Source: Cornus controversa (lineage: Eukaryota; Streptophyta; Magnoliopsida; Cornales; Cornaceae). Taken from it: a stretch of 64,000 bases of DNA. Below the pieces are notes generated by a model. That model did no database searches and was not told where the DNA came from. It saw only the letters and a list, made by a program, of their open reading frames with translations. Positions 32,144 through 45,022 of the stretch are shown piece after piece. Numbering within the stretch: the first letter of the stretch is position 1; each line of letters begins with the position of its first letter. The translations under genes and the position numbers were made by a program. The stretch spans positions 17,410,501-17,474,500 of the forward strand of contig CM048846.1 of NCBI GenBank assembly GCA_026545225.1. The letters are read 5' to 3'.

Positions 32144-32559
32144 CTCTGAAAGAAAAGAGTTTTGTGGTACTATAAATTAACATAATATGAGAAAGAAACA
32201 CAGATATAACAATTTTTTTCTTCTTTTTTTTGCCTTTTTTTGTATTTTGGTGGTTGCTCCATGTATACTAATGTGGAGTGGTATTGCTTGGTAACTATAA
32301 ATCATTCCAACTAAATTATAACATTGATCAGACTTTGCATTCACAAATAAAAATGAAAATGGTTTGAAGTTTCAATTAATTTATCTCAATTTCTAAGCGT
32401 GAATTGGGAAATTGTTACTGAATTGTCTACTGATAGCTTAACTTCCATCTTAAGTTGTCATGCCGAGAGCAAGAGATGGATTGAGTTGGCATTTCATCCC
32501 AGGCCACGTTTGGTACAACTAATGAAATGCCCATTGTTGTTGGTGTGTCGCAATAAAGC
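32144..32559 (+). other. MCU: 3' flank of MCU
   Basis: AATAAA at 32346-32351, about 200 bases after the stop, is a candidate polyadenylation signal. No further gene was recognised before the repeat that follows. Confidence 0.4.
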
Positions 32560-33295
32560 TAGATATAACAGACACGGCAATACGAACACATACACGGCGG
32601 GATACGACTTTGAAACAATAATATAATATATATTTAACAAATTAATCAACATTCACAGTATAATAAATCCAACAATAAAAAAAAACTAATTACACAAATA
32701 CTTAAATTCATTACTGAACAATTAACGTGAGTTGGTGCCGTTGGGTTCAAACTCACTATAGTCACTGCTAAAATCTTGCACATTATTCATTTTTCTAATA
32801 ACAAACAAATAAATTTAAATATAAAATACCAAACAACACAACATGATTTTATGTTAAATAAATTTCTCAACTTATTATTTAAGAATTTTATCTAACAAAT
32901 TTTTTTATTTTTTTGAATTTTTATTTAGAAACCACTATATTTGTAGAGAAAAAGGCATCATGGTAATCTTAAAGGATATATATGTTATTATAGTTCTTTT
33001 AAGGATTCAAGTTGTCAACTTTCAGAAAATGAGGACTGAAATGTTCAAAAAAATAGTTCACGGGGTCTTTTTGCAACTTTGAAAAAGTTCAAGAGTTTTT
33101 TTTATTACTTTTAAAAAGTACAAAATATACCCTGCCGTGTCCCTCGCATGTCCTATCCATGTCCTCACCTTGCTCCCATCGTGTCCCCCGCGTGTCTAAA
33201 AAAAAAAATTCAAGACACTTCGAGGGAGTGTCCAATAAGGGTCCGAAGAGTGTCCGAGTGTTCAGAAAGTGGCTGACACTACCACGACACCCCTA
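32560..33295. mobile_element. Diverged Mutator-like MITE candidate
   Basis: ACAGACACGGCAATACGA...ACGGCGGGATACG on the left and CCGTGTCC...GTGTCCCC...GTGTCCGAGTG...ACACTACCACGACACCCC on the right resemble the end sequences of the element at 26015-26536 and of 52937-53499. No target duplication was found. Confidence 0.4.
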
Positions 33296-33692
33296 GATGA
33301 GGTGTTCATGTTTTCTAATAATAATGGAAGAATGATCATTCATTTGGAAGGATCATTCTCACCAAATGTTAGAACGAGCATTCTTCTTCGAGAGTTAAAA
33401 TTTTATTATAATATATTGTAATAGTATAACTTCAAGGAGATGATAACATGGTGGCAAGACTCTCGTCTCACATTCTGTAGGTTGGGAGGAAATTTATTTC
33501 GGTAGTTGTAATGGTGCATGTGGAATAAGATGACTGCATGTATCCAGTAATAAAGTTTATTAATATATTTTATAATAAATTATGAAATATATGATAAACA
33601 TATATTTTATGTTAAATAAGTGTCATATAAGATAAATATATTATATAGAAATTAATAATATATGATATTTTAGATTTGATTATATACTATTT
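33296..33692. other. AT-rich spacer
   Basis: No feature recognised except a short local repeat, ATGATCATTC...GGATCATTCTC, near 33330-33360. Confidence 0.35.
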
Positions 33693-34190
33693 AATGAAGC
33701 ACAAAGCCACTCCCGATCTGGTCAAACGTCAACCTATAAAAAGATAAGAAAAGGGTAATCAGAAAGACACCGACGTGGTACCGGTCGACTACTCTCCAAC
33801 GATCAAGTCAGAAATCGGAAGGATTTAAGAAGTTGTAAAGGCACTCAGATGATATTAATTGTGTACCTGGTATCTGAACCGTCTTTGTATTTATAGTGGT
33901 CTGATGGGAACGTGTCCTAATAAGATACTGGCTCTTCAATTCTCCAAACTTATCTGGAGACAGAAAAATCATGGCCAAAGCACATCTTTATTCACGTCAC
34001 ACAAATCACAATTACCACGTCATATGTTTTACAATTTGAGTCAAATAATCTATTAGATACTCCATGTTCATGGGGGTCGATCATCGAACTTTAGGAACAC
34101 CTCAACTGGCCTATTCGGCTGTAAAAATGGACCTTTGGCCCATGGAATTTTGTTGATCCTCTACCCCAACCAGTTAGTGGGCGCCAAACT
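33693..34190 (-). repeat. 3' LTR of element B (core part)
   Basis: Begins TGAAGCACAAAGCCACTCC. It is parallel to 15824-16290 and 23421-23890. The short 5' LTR piece at 37923-38012 matches its first 90 bases (TGATGAAGTACAAAGTCAC). Confidence 0.7.
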
Positions 34191-34284
34191 CACAACCTCT
34201 GAAGACTGGGCTGCATTTTTAGGGATCGGCTTTGGCCAGCCTTGCCGACCTCTTAGACTAGCCCTGGTTAGTTCGCAGGGGCTA

Positions 34285-34455
34285 GCCTAGATGATTTTTA
34301 GGGCTCACCCTGAACGGTTTCGAGGGCTTCACTTGGATGATTCCTAGGGTTTTGCCCCAAACAGTTCCTAGGGCATCGCCTGGACGGTTCCTAGGGCTTT
34401 GCCCCGAATGATTCCTAAGGCTTCGCCTGGACGGTTCTTAGGGTTTCGCCTAATT
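34285..34455. repeat. Minisatellite of about 23-25 bp units
   Basis: About seven units of the type GTTCCTAGGGCTTYGCCTGGACG / GATTCCTAGGGTTTTGCCCC. It occupies the place where element A has its promoter-like region and most of the antisense ORF. Confidence 0.75.
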
Positions 34456-34461
34456 TTGACA

Positions 34462-34574
34462 GGGCCTACAACCAGTCGTACATTGAAGGTTTTGAATACT
34501 TCCGTGAAGTGGCGCATGGTGAATGGTCAGAAATGGACTTTTCTCGTTTGAAGCTTGAAGAGCCCGACCCTTGA
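34462..34574 (+). pseudogene. C-terminal remnant of the antisense ORF in element B
   Basis: The plus strand reads YIEGFEYFREVAHGEWSEMD and then RLKLEEPDP before the stop at 34572-34574, matching the end of the ORF in element A (FEYFCEVAQDEWLDMDF...REPDA). The upstream part is deleted. The 3' sequence (TTGTAATCCTTTGCTTCATT) is also shared. Confidence 0.75.
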
Positions 34575-34794
34575 TCTTTTTTTTTTTTTTTATTACATTG
34601 TAAGATTTTTCCTCTGTAACACTTTTTGCCTACGGTATTGTAATCCTTTGCTTCATTAATGAAAAGTTATATGTTTTCTCATTGGGGTGTCCTCTAGTTT
34701 GTCAAAAAACCTTCATAATTTAACCTGCAAAAGGACTATGCAATGGACTTACCTTGCCAATGGGTAAGATTCCTTTTGGCGGGCCGTGCCCGAC

Positions 34795-35125
34795 TCATAT
34801 GATCAGTTGAGCATGTTCTTAGGATTAATTTATCCCACATTTTTCATTAAATGCGCTCATTAGAGGTATGCCCCTATGGGGTTATTTGACAATGTTGTCG
34901 GAATTAATTCATCCTACCTTTTTCATTAAATGTCCTCTTTAGATGTGTGCCCCCATTGGGTTGTTTGACAATTTTTTAGGAATTAATTCAGCCCGCCTTT
35001 TTCATTAAATGCCCTCTTTAAGGGTGTGCCCCCATGAGGTTGTTTGACAATGTTCTTAGAATTAATATATCCCGCCTTTTTCATTAAAGACCTTCTTTAG
35101 AGGTGTGCCTCCGTAGAGTTGTTTG
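34795..35125. repeat. Tandem array of about 78-bp units in element B
   Basis: Four units with GAATTAATTCATCC, TTTTTCATTAAA and GTGCCCCCAT, homologous to the arrays in A and C. Confidence 0.85.
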
Positions 35126-35639
35126 TTCACTTTTGATTTTAATTATGACAACATATTTTAAAACGAAAAGGACTTTTATTGATATTCTAGTAACAAATAA
35201 AGAGTTATTCGAGAAAAACCTCGGAGCTATCGTCCTAATACTCGATACTAAATTAAGTTTCAATTGGAACTATTAAAGAAAATGCAACGTAAAAAAATTT
35301 ATTACTGATAGTTCTCAGATACTTAGCATTCTAAGGATAGGCCAACTGCCTCCAACTAATATAGCTCATGTCGTTGAATTTGAATAACTTTATAAGGGCC
35401 CTCCCAATTAAGAGCTAGTTTCTCGGCGCCTGGGGGTTTGGTTTCCTAAGTTGTTTCAAGGAGGACTAGGTTTCTAGGTTGAAAACTCCGCCTCCAGGTT
35501 CAAAACTCCTCTACTTGACTCGAGCGGTGTAGTACCAGGACATAGCTCACTGATACGCCACCACTCGTACTCGAATTTATTCTCTTCTTTATTTTTGACT
35601 TCTATGCCCTCTACACTTAACGTCTTTTATATATTTTTC

Positions 35640-37256
35640 TCTTTTAGGGAAGTGGCGTAGCATTCTCTAGCAAAGGCTTGATCTCCCTTAGTTCTCCAAT
35701 GTCGTAGTCAGTAGGGAATTACACGAGGAGATGGTAAGTGGAGGTTACTGCCTTTATAGCGTTCAACGTGGCTCTTCTCACGATAACATTTTACGTAGAC
35801 GGGCAATTTACCACAAAAAATGTCACTATCTTGGACTCGTACCAGTAGTGACTGAAAAGTCAATGACACCAAGCGGAAAGAGTTTCTCCCCATAGAATCC
35901 GATAAGTGGGGACTTTATAAGTTTGAGTCTTTTCCTACCAATATTCATCTGGTCAAATGCTTCTACAAACAGGATATCAACAAAACTACCATTGTCGATC
36001 AATACCCCTCTAATTGTGAAATTGGCGATAGTCAGCGTAACCGCTAGAGTATCGTCATGTGGCTGCTGAATTCCTCTCGCATCTGCCTCTGAGAAAGTTA
36101 TGATTTGATCTCCTGTTCGAGGGTGCTTGGCTTAAGAGGGCAATTCATTCACTTTTCTCACTTCATAAAAATTTCTGACTTTCCTCACATGCACTTAACG
36201 AGCCGCTTTGGACTCTCCGTCGCCTACAAACCCACCTGAGATAAGTCTAATTTCTCCCAATTGAGGGTTTTCTCAAGCATTGTCATCTTTGCCTTCTCGT
36301 GGGCAGTTGTATGCCCCATTCTCATATCTAATTACTAATCTACGCAGCTGCCCCCTACAAATCAGACTTTCAATTTGCCTTTTTAGGTTAATGCACTCAT
36401 CTATATCATGTCCATGATCACGGTGAAATCTGCAATACTTGTCGCGGTATCTCTTCGCGAGATTAGTTCTTAGCGTTGGGGGCCATGTCACTACTGGATC
36501 ATCTTGAATTTGGAGGAGAAATTGGTTTATCGATATGTTTAATGGTGTAAAACTAAGTCCCTTATCCCGACGCGATGACCTATCACCCTGATCTCGCATT
36601 GTATTGCTATATTTGGGGGTCCCTTTCTTCCTCACTGGAATGTTCCTCCCTTTTCTTGTCCGTCCTTCTGTCACCATCTCCTTTTTTCCTCCGTGCATCT
36701 AGTGCATCCTCGACATTAATGTACTTTTGGGCTTTTATAAGTAGCTCTAACATGCTTTCTAGTGAATGCTTAGAGATTGAGTACAAGAATTTTGAGGGCT
36801 GTAAGCCTCCCATGAATGCGGTAACTACTACATTGTCGTCCAAAACATTGACTGCAATATCTCCCTATTAAATCGGTTAATGTAGTCTTGCAACGATTCT
36901 CCCTTGGCCTGCCTTACGTTCAGAAGATAAGTGGCAGGCTTTCCGTGTATTCAGGCGGCAATGAAGTTGCTCACAAACAACCAGCTCAGTTCTTTGAAGA
37001 AATGTATAGACACAAGCTTCAAACTATTAAACCACACTTAGGTAGAACCTTTCAATGTAGTAGGAAATGCTTTGCACATGATTACATCTAGTACTCTTTG
37101 GAGGTACATGAGAGTCTTGTAGGTCTCTAGATGGTCTAGCTGGTCCTTGGTCCCATCAAAGTTTTCAAGGGTGGACATCTTGAACTTGTTGGGTAAAGGA
37201 CAATTCATTACCCCAATGGTAAAAGGGAGATTGGTCTGTTGGACCAGGTCCTCCAC
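35640..37256 (-). pseudogene. Gag-protease of element B, multiply broken
   Basis: On the minus strand from high to low: gag start with LPNKFKMSTLENFDGTKDQL, LDHLETYKTLMYLQR and MCKAFPTTLKG (37038-37256); then a broken stretch; FMGGLQPSKF...LIKAQKYINVEDALDARRKK (36607-36843); then FTPLNISINQFLLQIQDDPV and the CCHC-like YCRFHRDHGHDIDEC (36273-36698). The protease below 36130 can still be followed (GVLIDNGS...DILF) through stops and frame changes. These are typical Tat/Athila-type gag motifs. The gene cannot make a full protein. Confidence 0.8.
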
Positions 37257-37908
37257 TATAGTAGGGCATTTCCCCTTAATATCATAATAGGTAGTTTTTC
37301 CTGAGTGTCCTCAATCTCCATGAGTACGAGCCCTGAACCTCGAATCCCCATAAGCACGAGCTCTTTCAAGTGGGATTAGGTGAATGGGGTTCATCCCATC
37401 GTGATTGCTTCTTACAAGGCTTTGGGCCGCATCGTCTGCCTGAACCTCACTATCTCGCCCAGCATCATTCCCTTATGGATCGACTGGCCTAAGGTGACTC
37501 TATGATGACACCAGTACCACAGGGAGGAGGCGCTGCAGGATTATTGCATTTTGCTGGAGTACTTGGATCAAACTCTGGTTTAAGGTCTAAACTTGGTATT
37601 CCAACGCTGCACACGCTCCTGGTCATTTGGGGCTCCGAGGAGTACCCCAAAGAAGTCTCCCTGACCAAGGGGTTGCATGCCTCCTTCTCTCATTATAGGC
37701 AGATTATGTCCGACAAGGGGGATTGGGACTGGCAGGAGAATCCTGCCCGACTGGAGGATTGGGACCGACAAGAGGATCCTGTACGTCCGACTCAATGATT
37801 GGGACCGACAGGAGGATCTTGCCTGGCTATAGTCTCAAGTCTAGATCGTAGATGCATTATGTTTTGTATACGTTTTGTGTAAAATAGTCAAGTTTGTGAC
37901 GTTTTTTA

Positions 37909-37922
37909 CAGACGGCGCCAAC
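37909..37922 (-). other. Primer-binding site of element B
   Basis: The minus strand reads GTTGGCGCCGTCTG directly after the LTR end. Element A's inverted piece has TTGGCGCTGTCTGTGGGAA at the same place. It is a TGGCGCC-type site, as in many gypsy elements. Confidence 0.7.
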
Positions 37923-38012
37923 TGATGAAGTACAAAGTCACTTCTGATCTGATCAAACGCCGACATGTAAAAAGACAAGATAAGAATAATCGGAAGGACA
38001 TCGGCATGATTA

Positions 38013-39070
38013 AAACCAATCATCGAAATGAGAGAATGATCTCTCGTTCCATTCCAATTATGCAGCACCAATATTTGTTAAACATCAAACCCCAATCAAA
38101 TTTTACCTTAGCTAACACCAATGAACTTCCACCTTGGCCTATAATCCAATTATTATTATTATTATTTTGGGGTTAGATAACACACTTACACAGACCAGCT
38201 GTGTCAAATTGTCAATGGCAGGTATTAGCTTGTAATCATTCTATATTATAAACGGTTTAAGAAGCGTTTTTCTTATTATTTTAGAATGTAACTCTTTTGA
38301 TCTTATCAGAATGATTTGTATTTATTGGGAGAAGACATAAAACTGATTAGGCAGAACCATGATCACTTCCTTACACTCTGTCAATTGTCATCATGCTACG
38401 TCTCAATTATAAATAATAAAAAAAGCCATATTTTTTTATATGCATGGCAAGTTTACTAAAATATTGGATGTGACCAAAAACGTTTCTCATGTGAATTCCA
38501 TATTTTAATATATACAACCCAAAGTCCCAAATACTCCTGTTATTTACAGTATTTATTTATTCATATATATATAGTTGATAAGAATGACACTACCATTCGT
38601 GAAATAAAAAGGAATACACTATACGTACAGACCTCTTCAACCTTGCCGCGTCCCTATGTATATATCTGTAGGCAGCTAGAAGTCCACTTGTCTAATATAT
38701 ACAAGTAATGGATAGCTTGTATTTCAGGTTTATTGTATTCTGAGTTTGGTATATATGAAAACTAATACTGAGAAAGCTGTTAAGTTCATTGCATGCTATT
38801 AGTTCTTATCTTGAAGATGTTGCCCTCATTTGAATATAATATAAATAAATTCATAATTACAACTCCAGCCCTTAATGGAGGGTAAAACATTTTTATTATT
38901 CAATTGTGCATTCTTTTGATTGGAATGAATTTTAAAAATATGACTCAAAGGATTATAAATCAAGTCCTTAACGGCCCGGAATATGAATTTTTATTATTCA
39001 ATTAAATATTCTTATTTATCAAAAGAGGAATGTTTAGGATAAGAACAATGTTATGTAGAACTATTTTTTA
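38013..39070. other. AT-rich intergenic DNA
   Basis: No gene recognised. ATT repeats near 38146-38167 and several T-rich runs. Confidence 0.35.
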
Positions 39071-39289
39071 GGATAATGCTCGCCTACTCACCCGTGAGTA
39101 AAAACTCCTTCTCACCGTCAATGTGGCACAATGATAGAATAGTACATGTCAATTTCAAATTTAAAATATTATAGATGAGAAATTATATGTTTTATATATT
39201 TTAAAATTTCAAAATGAACACGTGTCATTCTATCATTGTGTCACACGAGGAAGAAATTCTTATTCTGATAAGTAGACAAGTATTGTTCT
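39071..39289. mobile_element. MITE related to 10773-10913
   Basis: 219 bp starting GGATAATGCTCGCCTACT and ending with the imperfect inverse AGTAGACAAGTATTGTTC. The inner arms pair over TGTGGCACAATGATAGAAT / ATTCTATCATTGTGTCACA. The flanks suggest a degenerate duplication only. Confidence 0.65.
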
Positions 39290-40714
39290 CTTTTTAAACA
39301 TATGTGTGGTCGAACCCTTTGATTCCGTATATATAGGTCTCATTCACTACATCAAAGCTAAATACATTGGTTTGAGATCACTTAGAAAATAATTATTCTT
39401 ATGTAATATTTGGAAACACTGAATCAACACCTTAAACTAAATTTCTTTTAATTTCAAATTTAATGTGCGGATTAATTTGATGCTCTCGGTTGGAAACTAG
39501 GCTTTGATTGAGCATTCTTTGAGTCAAAATTAAAGTAGAACTCATTGAGGCTGGCGACATTAGAATGTGTTTCTCTTTGAGAGTATGAGCATGAGATATT
39601 TTGTTACTCAAATTCACTTCCAAATAAATGAGAAATTGAATCCGAAGTGAGGTATTTGACAATGATATCTAAGTGTTAAAAATGAGTTTCTCACCACATC
39701 AGGTCGTACGTGTTGAAAAACTAAGAAACCTTCGTGTATATAAAAGGGAAGGTAAACACTTGGGTTTACAGTCAAATCATGCTGTGGGTATGGACCTAGT
39801 CAAGGATAATAACCCACCCAAAATACATATGTGTCACCCATCTCCACCAAGCTGCATAGGATTCACTTGACATGCATTTTGTTTCTTCTTAAAATAGAAC
39901 AAGTGTTTTAGTACGAGTGTGTTTTAAATAGAATCAAAAATACGTTCGGTAAAAAAGAAATTGTTTTAAGTATTTTTTGTTTTATTTTTATTTTTTCTAC
40001 TACAGTTGCTAAAACACAATAAAAACACCAAATGGTGTTTCTAATTTCGGCCCAAAATTTTGAAACATTTTGTCACTACTCAAATACAACGGACAATACC
40101 AAAAATGTTTTATTTTTACAATACCAAAATAAAACAGAAAAACAAAAACAAGATGTATACTAAACAAGCCCATAATGACTCGAATTGAGTCCAAAGCATA
40201 TTAGTAGTAGTATAAAATTAATTTTAGAGGAGTCAAACGATCTTTTATATTATGAGAGACAAACCAGCTGGGCGTAGATAGTTTTTCTTTTTGTTATGAT
40301 AGTTAATATATTAGTATAATTTGCATGATTTTACACATTAATGTATTTCGCACTTGGTCTTAAATAGTGACTGTGTGCCTATATTTTCCAACACTCCCAA
40401 ACATAGCATTAGAATAATTGGTTTGGCATGATGATTTGCACGTTGTCTAGTGTCGCGTAGTGTGACTTCTCATCAACCTTATCTGAAGGAGGAGATAGTC
40501 TTCAATCCCAAATTTAGTCTTCATTCCCAAAGTCGTGGGAGAGCGCTCTTTATTAGAAATTGCAAACTAATTAGTTGCACACAAGTATATGCGTGTCTCA
40601 CATGTACTCGACAAGTGCATGCGGAACTTGAGTTTCTCAGTTTTAGCCTTCCGATTTGCATATATATAAAATTGTAAAAAGTCATACATGCGTCAGGTTG
40701 TGTCTATATATATA
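39290..40714. other. Intergenic DNA, no gene recognised
   Basis: 39895-40170 is rich in TGTTTT/AAAACA motifs in both orientations and may be an old MITE. The open frame at 40450-40677 has no known motif. Confidence 0.3.
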
Positions 40715-41610
40715 TACACACACTAGTGTATTGTACTTAGTATATAATAAAAAAATTATTATTCTATTGAATTATTTTAGAGGTGTGAGAATAGGTAAAT
40801 GTGTATGTGAATTTAAGTGTGAATGTACTGAATAAATCGTGACCGTTAGATTGATAATAGAGAATTATTTTATATCATAGATAAGCATAAATATTTTGAA
40901 CTATAAGATTAATTTTTTAAATATTTTTGCTCAATAATTTTTTTTTTTGAGTGAGATTCAAACAAAGGTAAAGTGCAAAACACATTCCGCTATATACAAA
41001 ATGTGCAAAAAACCTCCTACAGTTTATTATGTGCATATAACTCCCTGCATTTTTACAATATTTTTGCTCAATAATTTTTTTTTTGAGTGAGATTCAAACA
41101 AAGGTAAAGTGCAAAACACATTCCGTTCTATACAAAATGTGCAAAAAACCTCCTACAGTTTATTATGTGCATATAACTCCCTGCATTTTTACAATATGTG
41201 CAAACACCCTCCCTCTGTTAAATTTTTTTTTTAAATGACCAAAATACCCCTCACAGTCTTTAAAACCTTTGTGCCATGTTTGGATGCAATATTTTTATTT
41301 TTTTTAACTAAAAATATATTTTAATTATTTTATTATTTTAGATGTACTCGACGAGTGAAAATAAGAAAGTATTTGCACATTTTTTAAATAAATAAGAAAT
41401 TAATATTTTGATGAGTCCTTTTTAGACATTTAAATATGACACTAAAGTGTAAGGGTGTTTTAGACATTTTATTATTTACATATTTTGTAAACAGTTAAAG
41501 AATTTTTTACACTACAAATAATTTTTTGCACATTTAATATGCATACATTAACAATGTTTTTTTGCACTTTACCCGTGAAAGAATGCTCAAATGTAATATA
41601 GATATTCATA
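40715..41610. repeat. Dispersed repeat with nested MITE and tandem duplication
   Basis: The outer repeat (CACACTAGTGTATTG...TTGAATTATTTTAGA...ATGTAATATAGATAT) matches 53878-54135, and its start resembles 49315-49450. It is interrupted by an insert of about 600 bp bounded by GGTAAAGTGCAAAA and TTTTTGCACTTTACC. A unit of about 141 bp (40919-41060) is repeated almost exactly at 41061-41200, and it spans the left boundary of that insert. Confidence 0.7.
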
Positions 41611-42998
41611 TGCATATAGAGCAGCAAACTCTATCAGTTTGTCAACTAAGACTATATGGTTGAACTCAATATTCTTAGATGGGGATGGAATTTCAAGGTT
41701 GCATATATATTGACTACTTGATTCAAAAGTGGCAACTTTTGTTGGCACTATGTACAATCGACCACGTTTGGATGAATACTAATTACAAAGGACAACTGTG
41801 CTCAAGTACGGTCATTGTCAAAATTAGCCTCCAGAGTAGAATAAAGATGGTTGTGTGTTCAATCAAACACGTTTATTTACCGTCTTTCTTAGAAATTGTG
41901 ATCCTTCCTTCAAGAGAATTAGCTGAAAGTGAGCTTTGTCACATGAGAAAAAAAACAGAGGAATAAAGATGAAGACTTCGAAGTGTTTATTAGCATATTG
42001 TGGTGACTTTGTTGGTGGATGTGTTTTGAACCGATGCCAAAGATACTAACAGTTTATCGCACAATCTTTTATGTGAAGTACTTATAAGTGTAATTCTATT
42101 TTTAAATGGTACGAGATTTTGTGATAAAATTTAATAACAAAATCGTACAAACTCAGATCTAAAGTAGAGAATATCATATCGCGTGCACTTATAAATTTTT
42201 TTTAAAGTTTTATAGAAGTTATTGAGGTATAAATTGAATTTTAAAGTTTTATAGAAGTGGTTGAGGTATAAATTGTCACGCAGTCAAATGTGTCAATTTT
42301 ATTTAATTTTTTTATTTTTATTTTTTTGGTTGCGTGCACACCACATGAATCAATAAATTCTCCTGTCAGTGCTTATATATTGACTATTTGATTTGAAAAT
42401 GCCAAGTTTGTTTTGACATCACCTAAGAGAGAGCAAGCAAGTTGGTAGAAAAATATCGATGGACAGTTGGGGTCAAGCAATGGTCAAAATTGTCAAGATT
42501 GGCGTCCAGAATTGAAGGAAATGACACATTTTTTATTTGTTAATAAATAATCTTTTGGACCTAAAAGAATACAAATTCAACTGGTGTATATATAATATAT
42601 ATCAATTGAGAGAAGACCTTGTGCGAAATTGAACATATTGGACCCAGAAATTTATAGTGGGCTAAGTCTAATGTTTGACCCAGATATTTAAACTTCGGGT
42701 GAGGTGGGTTACGCCAGGTTAGTTTGCATACGTAGCCGGTTCTGAACTTAAGATGAAATTTCACGGCCCAATTACAGCCCAAGAAAAGGTTGGACTGGGC
42801 TGAAGGGTCCATATTTTACAGCTCTAAATTAAAACTAAAATCCGTTAGGCCCATTCATTTTCTAACGATTTTATTTTTAATCCATAAAATCTATAAAATT
42901 GTGAAATTTGAAACTCTTGAGATTTCAAATTCTCAAGAATTAAGATTGTTGTATTTGATTGTAGTTGGACCTTCAACTATTTAAATTGATTATTCTTT
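41611..42998. other. Intergenic DNA with a 38-bp tandem duplication
   Basis: 42201-42275 holds two copies of a unit with TTTAAAGTTTTATAGAAG and GAGGTATAAATTG. Otherwise no feature recognised. Confidence 0.4.
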
Positions 42999-43164
42999 GG
43001 CAATGTTCAGTTGCATGGAATTGGAGTCTTGAAATTAGAATTGGTGGAATTTGAAAAAAAAAAAAAAATTGTTCATAATGAATACAAATTTTATGAACAA
43101 AATTTTTCTTCAATTCCACCGATTCTAATTTCAATGCTCCAATTTCATGTAGCCGAAAATAGCC
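42999..43164. mobile_element. Short Tourist-like MITE
   Basis: 166 bp with ends GGCAATGTT and AAAATAGCC. The inner arms GAAATTAGAATTGGTGGAATT and AATTCCACCGATTCTAATTTC are inverted repeats around a poly-A stretch. TTT/TTA flanks are only weak evidence for a target duplication. Confidence 0.6.
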
Positions 43165-43753
43165 TTACTAAAATTTACCTCTTGATGTCAAAATAGATTA
43201 ATTGTTTGTTATTTTATAGTTTGCAAGCCAGAAATTCCAAATTTTGTTCAGGAACGACAATTTCAAATTGTGATTAAAATTCCCCCTGGGCCATTTTTTA
43301 GGTCAAATTAATAACTTTCCCGGAAAAAAAAATAATCTCCAACAAGTTTAAGTTTCAAATATAAATGAAAATGAGTTTGTGATGAAAGTTTCTAACCAAG
43401 TAACGACTGATGGAAAATAATAAATTCCTATTGATTGAGGTGGGATCAAACACTTTTAAAATTGATATTCGGAGAACAATTCTTATAAAATCATGAATCA
43501 AATTAATTTTCATATTTCTTTGTTTTTTTTTATATTCTCTAAGAATTGAAAATTATTATTATAAAAATAAACCAAGTAAGGCTTATATATTTAAATTTTA
43601 TTTATGAAATCCAAATTCCGTCAGTGCGATAATTTATATAGATTCAAAAACACGAGTACGTTGCAATATGAATATGATAATATGTTAAATTTTAAAAATA
43701 ATAATAATAAAACACAATACGGTATAGGTACATCAAAAAATAATAATACAATA

Positions 43754-43787
<34 letters not shown>

Positions 43788-45022
43788 AGTAATAATTTTT
43801 GGTCATTTTATCGATATAATCATGAATAAAATCACTATATTAGATCTTAGAGTTAGATATTTGTTATTCTTATTTTCTTAAATTTTATATTATTTTTCTA
43901 ATTAAACCATAAAATATTTTAAATTACATTAAATATTATTTTTCTAAAAAAATAATAATTACAAAACCATCTACCGTCCTGAAGTTGGCCAAAAGTATAC
44001 TTGTTATGTCCATGTCATATTATAGTTGTGTCCAACCAATACATAAAATATTTAAATTTTAAAATACTTTTAATCGTGTTTGGCACGTGTCACATCTTCG
44101 ACACATATTAGGAGTGTCTAATACTATCACGACACCCTTGGAGCACCATCTATATATATTATATGCTTATATATACACACAACTTGGCCTTTATCCAAGG
44201 AGTGCTTTGCAAAATTTTCTTACCCGTCCCTCCATCTGGATGTATATATTTATTAATATGCTCATGCTTGTGTGAAAAGTATCTATATATATGTCATTGT
44301 CATTTGTATATCAAAATTTTGGCACTTAATTTAGGAGAAGAATCAAATATTCTATTGTAGATGCCATACACACCAAGAGAGGATAGTCAATGGGCCTGAA
44401 TATATGGGATATTCTTGGTTGGAATTGTTAGATCCTATACGGCCATCAAATACTAAATTAAAAGTTGTCCAACAATATATGATGCCAAAAGTTGGACAGC
44501 AATGAGATGTGTTTGATCCCATCTGATTCTAGTTTGGTAAAATCATGGGGAATTCTGTTGTAAGGTGATGTATATGTGTGTGTGTGTATATATATATATA
44601 TATTAGAAAAAGAGAGCTACAACGAAATTAATATGACATTAAAATAGCCCTAGAAATCAACAAAACTAACTCAGTCATGTTGCCATGACAGCTTCTAATG
44701 TTGAATGGGACATTTGTGATCCCAATACACCAACTCAATCCTAAAGCAGTGTGCAACATGATTCACATTGTGTTCAAAGAGAAATTATTTTTAGATATCT
44801 CTCAACCATATTGTTTTAATCCAATCAAATCAAAACTCTTCGGTTGAGAAAATTGAACTTATAAGAGTTTGATAAGATATTACAAATAAATTTCAACATA
44901 AATTTTGATTTAATTAGACCATCAAATGGCTATGTCCAAAATTATCTAATAATTTTTCATGTTCACATATAAAATAATATATATATTTTCAATAAGTGAA
45001 GTATATATATACACATACTTTA
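43165..45022. other. AT-rich DNA with a diverged MITE and microsatellites
   Basis: 43640-44150 shows ACACGAGTACG near its left and CACGTGTCACATC...CACGACACCCTTGG at its right end, like the Mutator-type family at 26015. (TA)n lies at 43760-43787 and a (TG)n(TA)n run at 44575-44603. No gene recognised. Confidence 0.4.

Larger units (their letters stand above)
33693..38012 (-). mobile_element. Gypsy (Tat-like) non-autonomous element, copy B
   Basis: 3' LTR from 33693, minisatellite, remnant of the antisense ORF (34462-34574), tandem array, broken protease and gag (35640-37256), leader, primer-binding site (37909-37922) and the first 90 bases of the 5' LTR (37923-38012). There the LTR stops matching and unrelated DNA begins. 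Order is the same as in A, confirming the family structure. No reverse transcriptase or integrase is present between protease and array. Confidence 0.8.
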
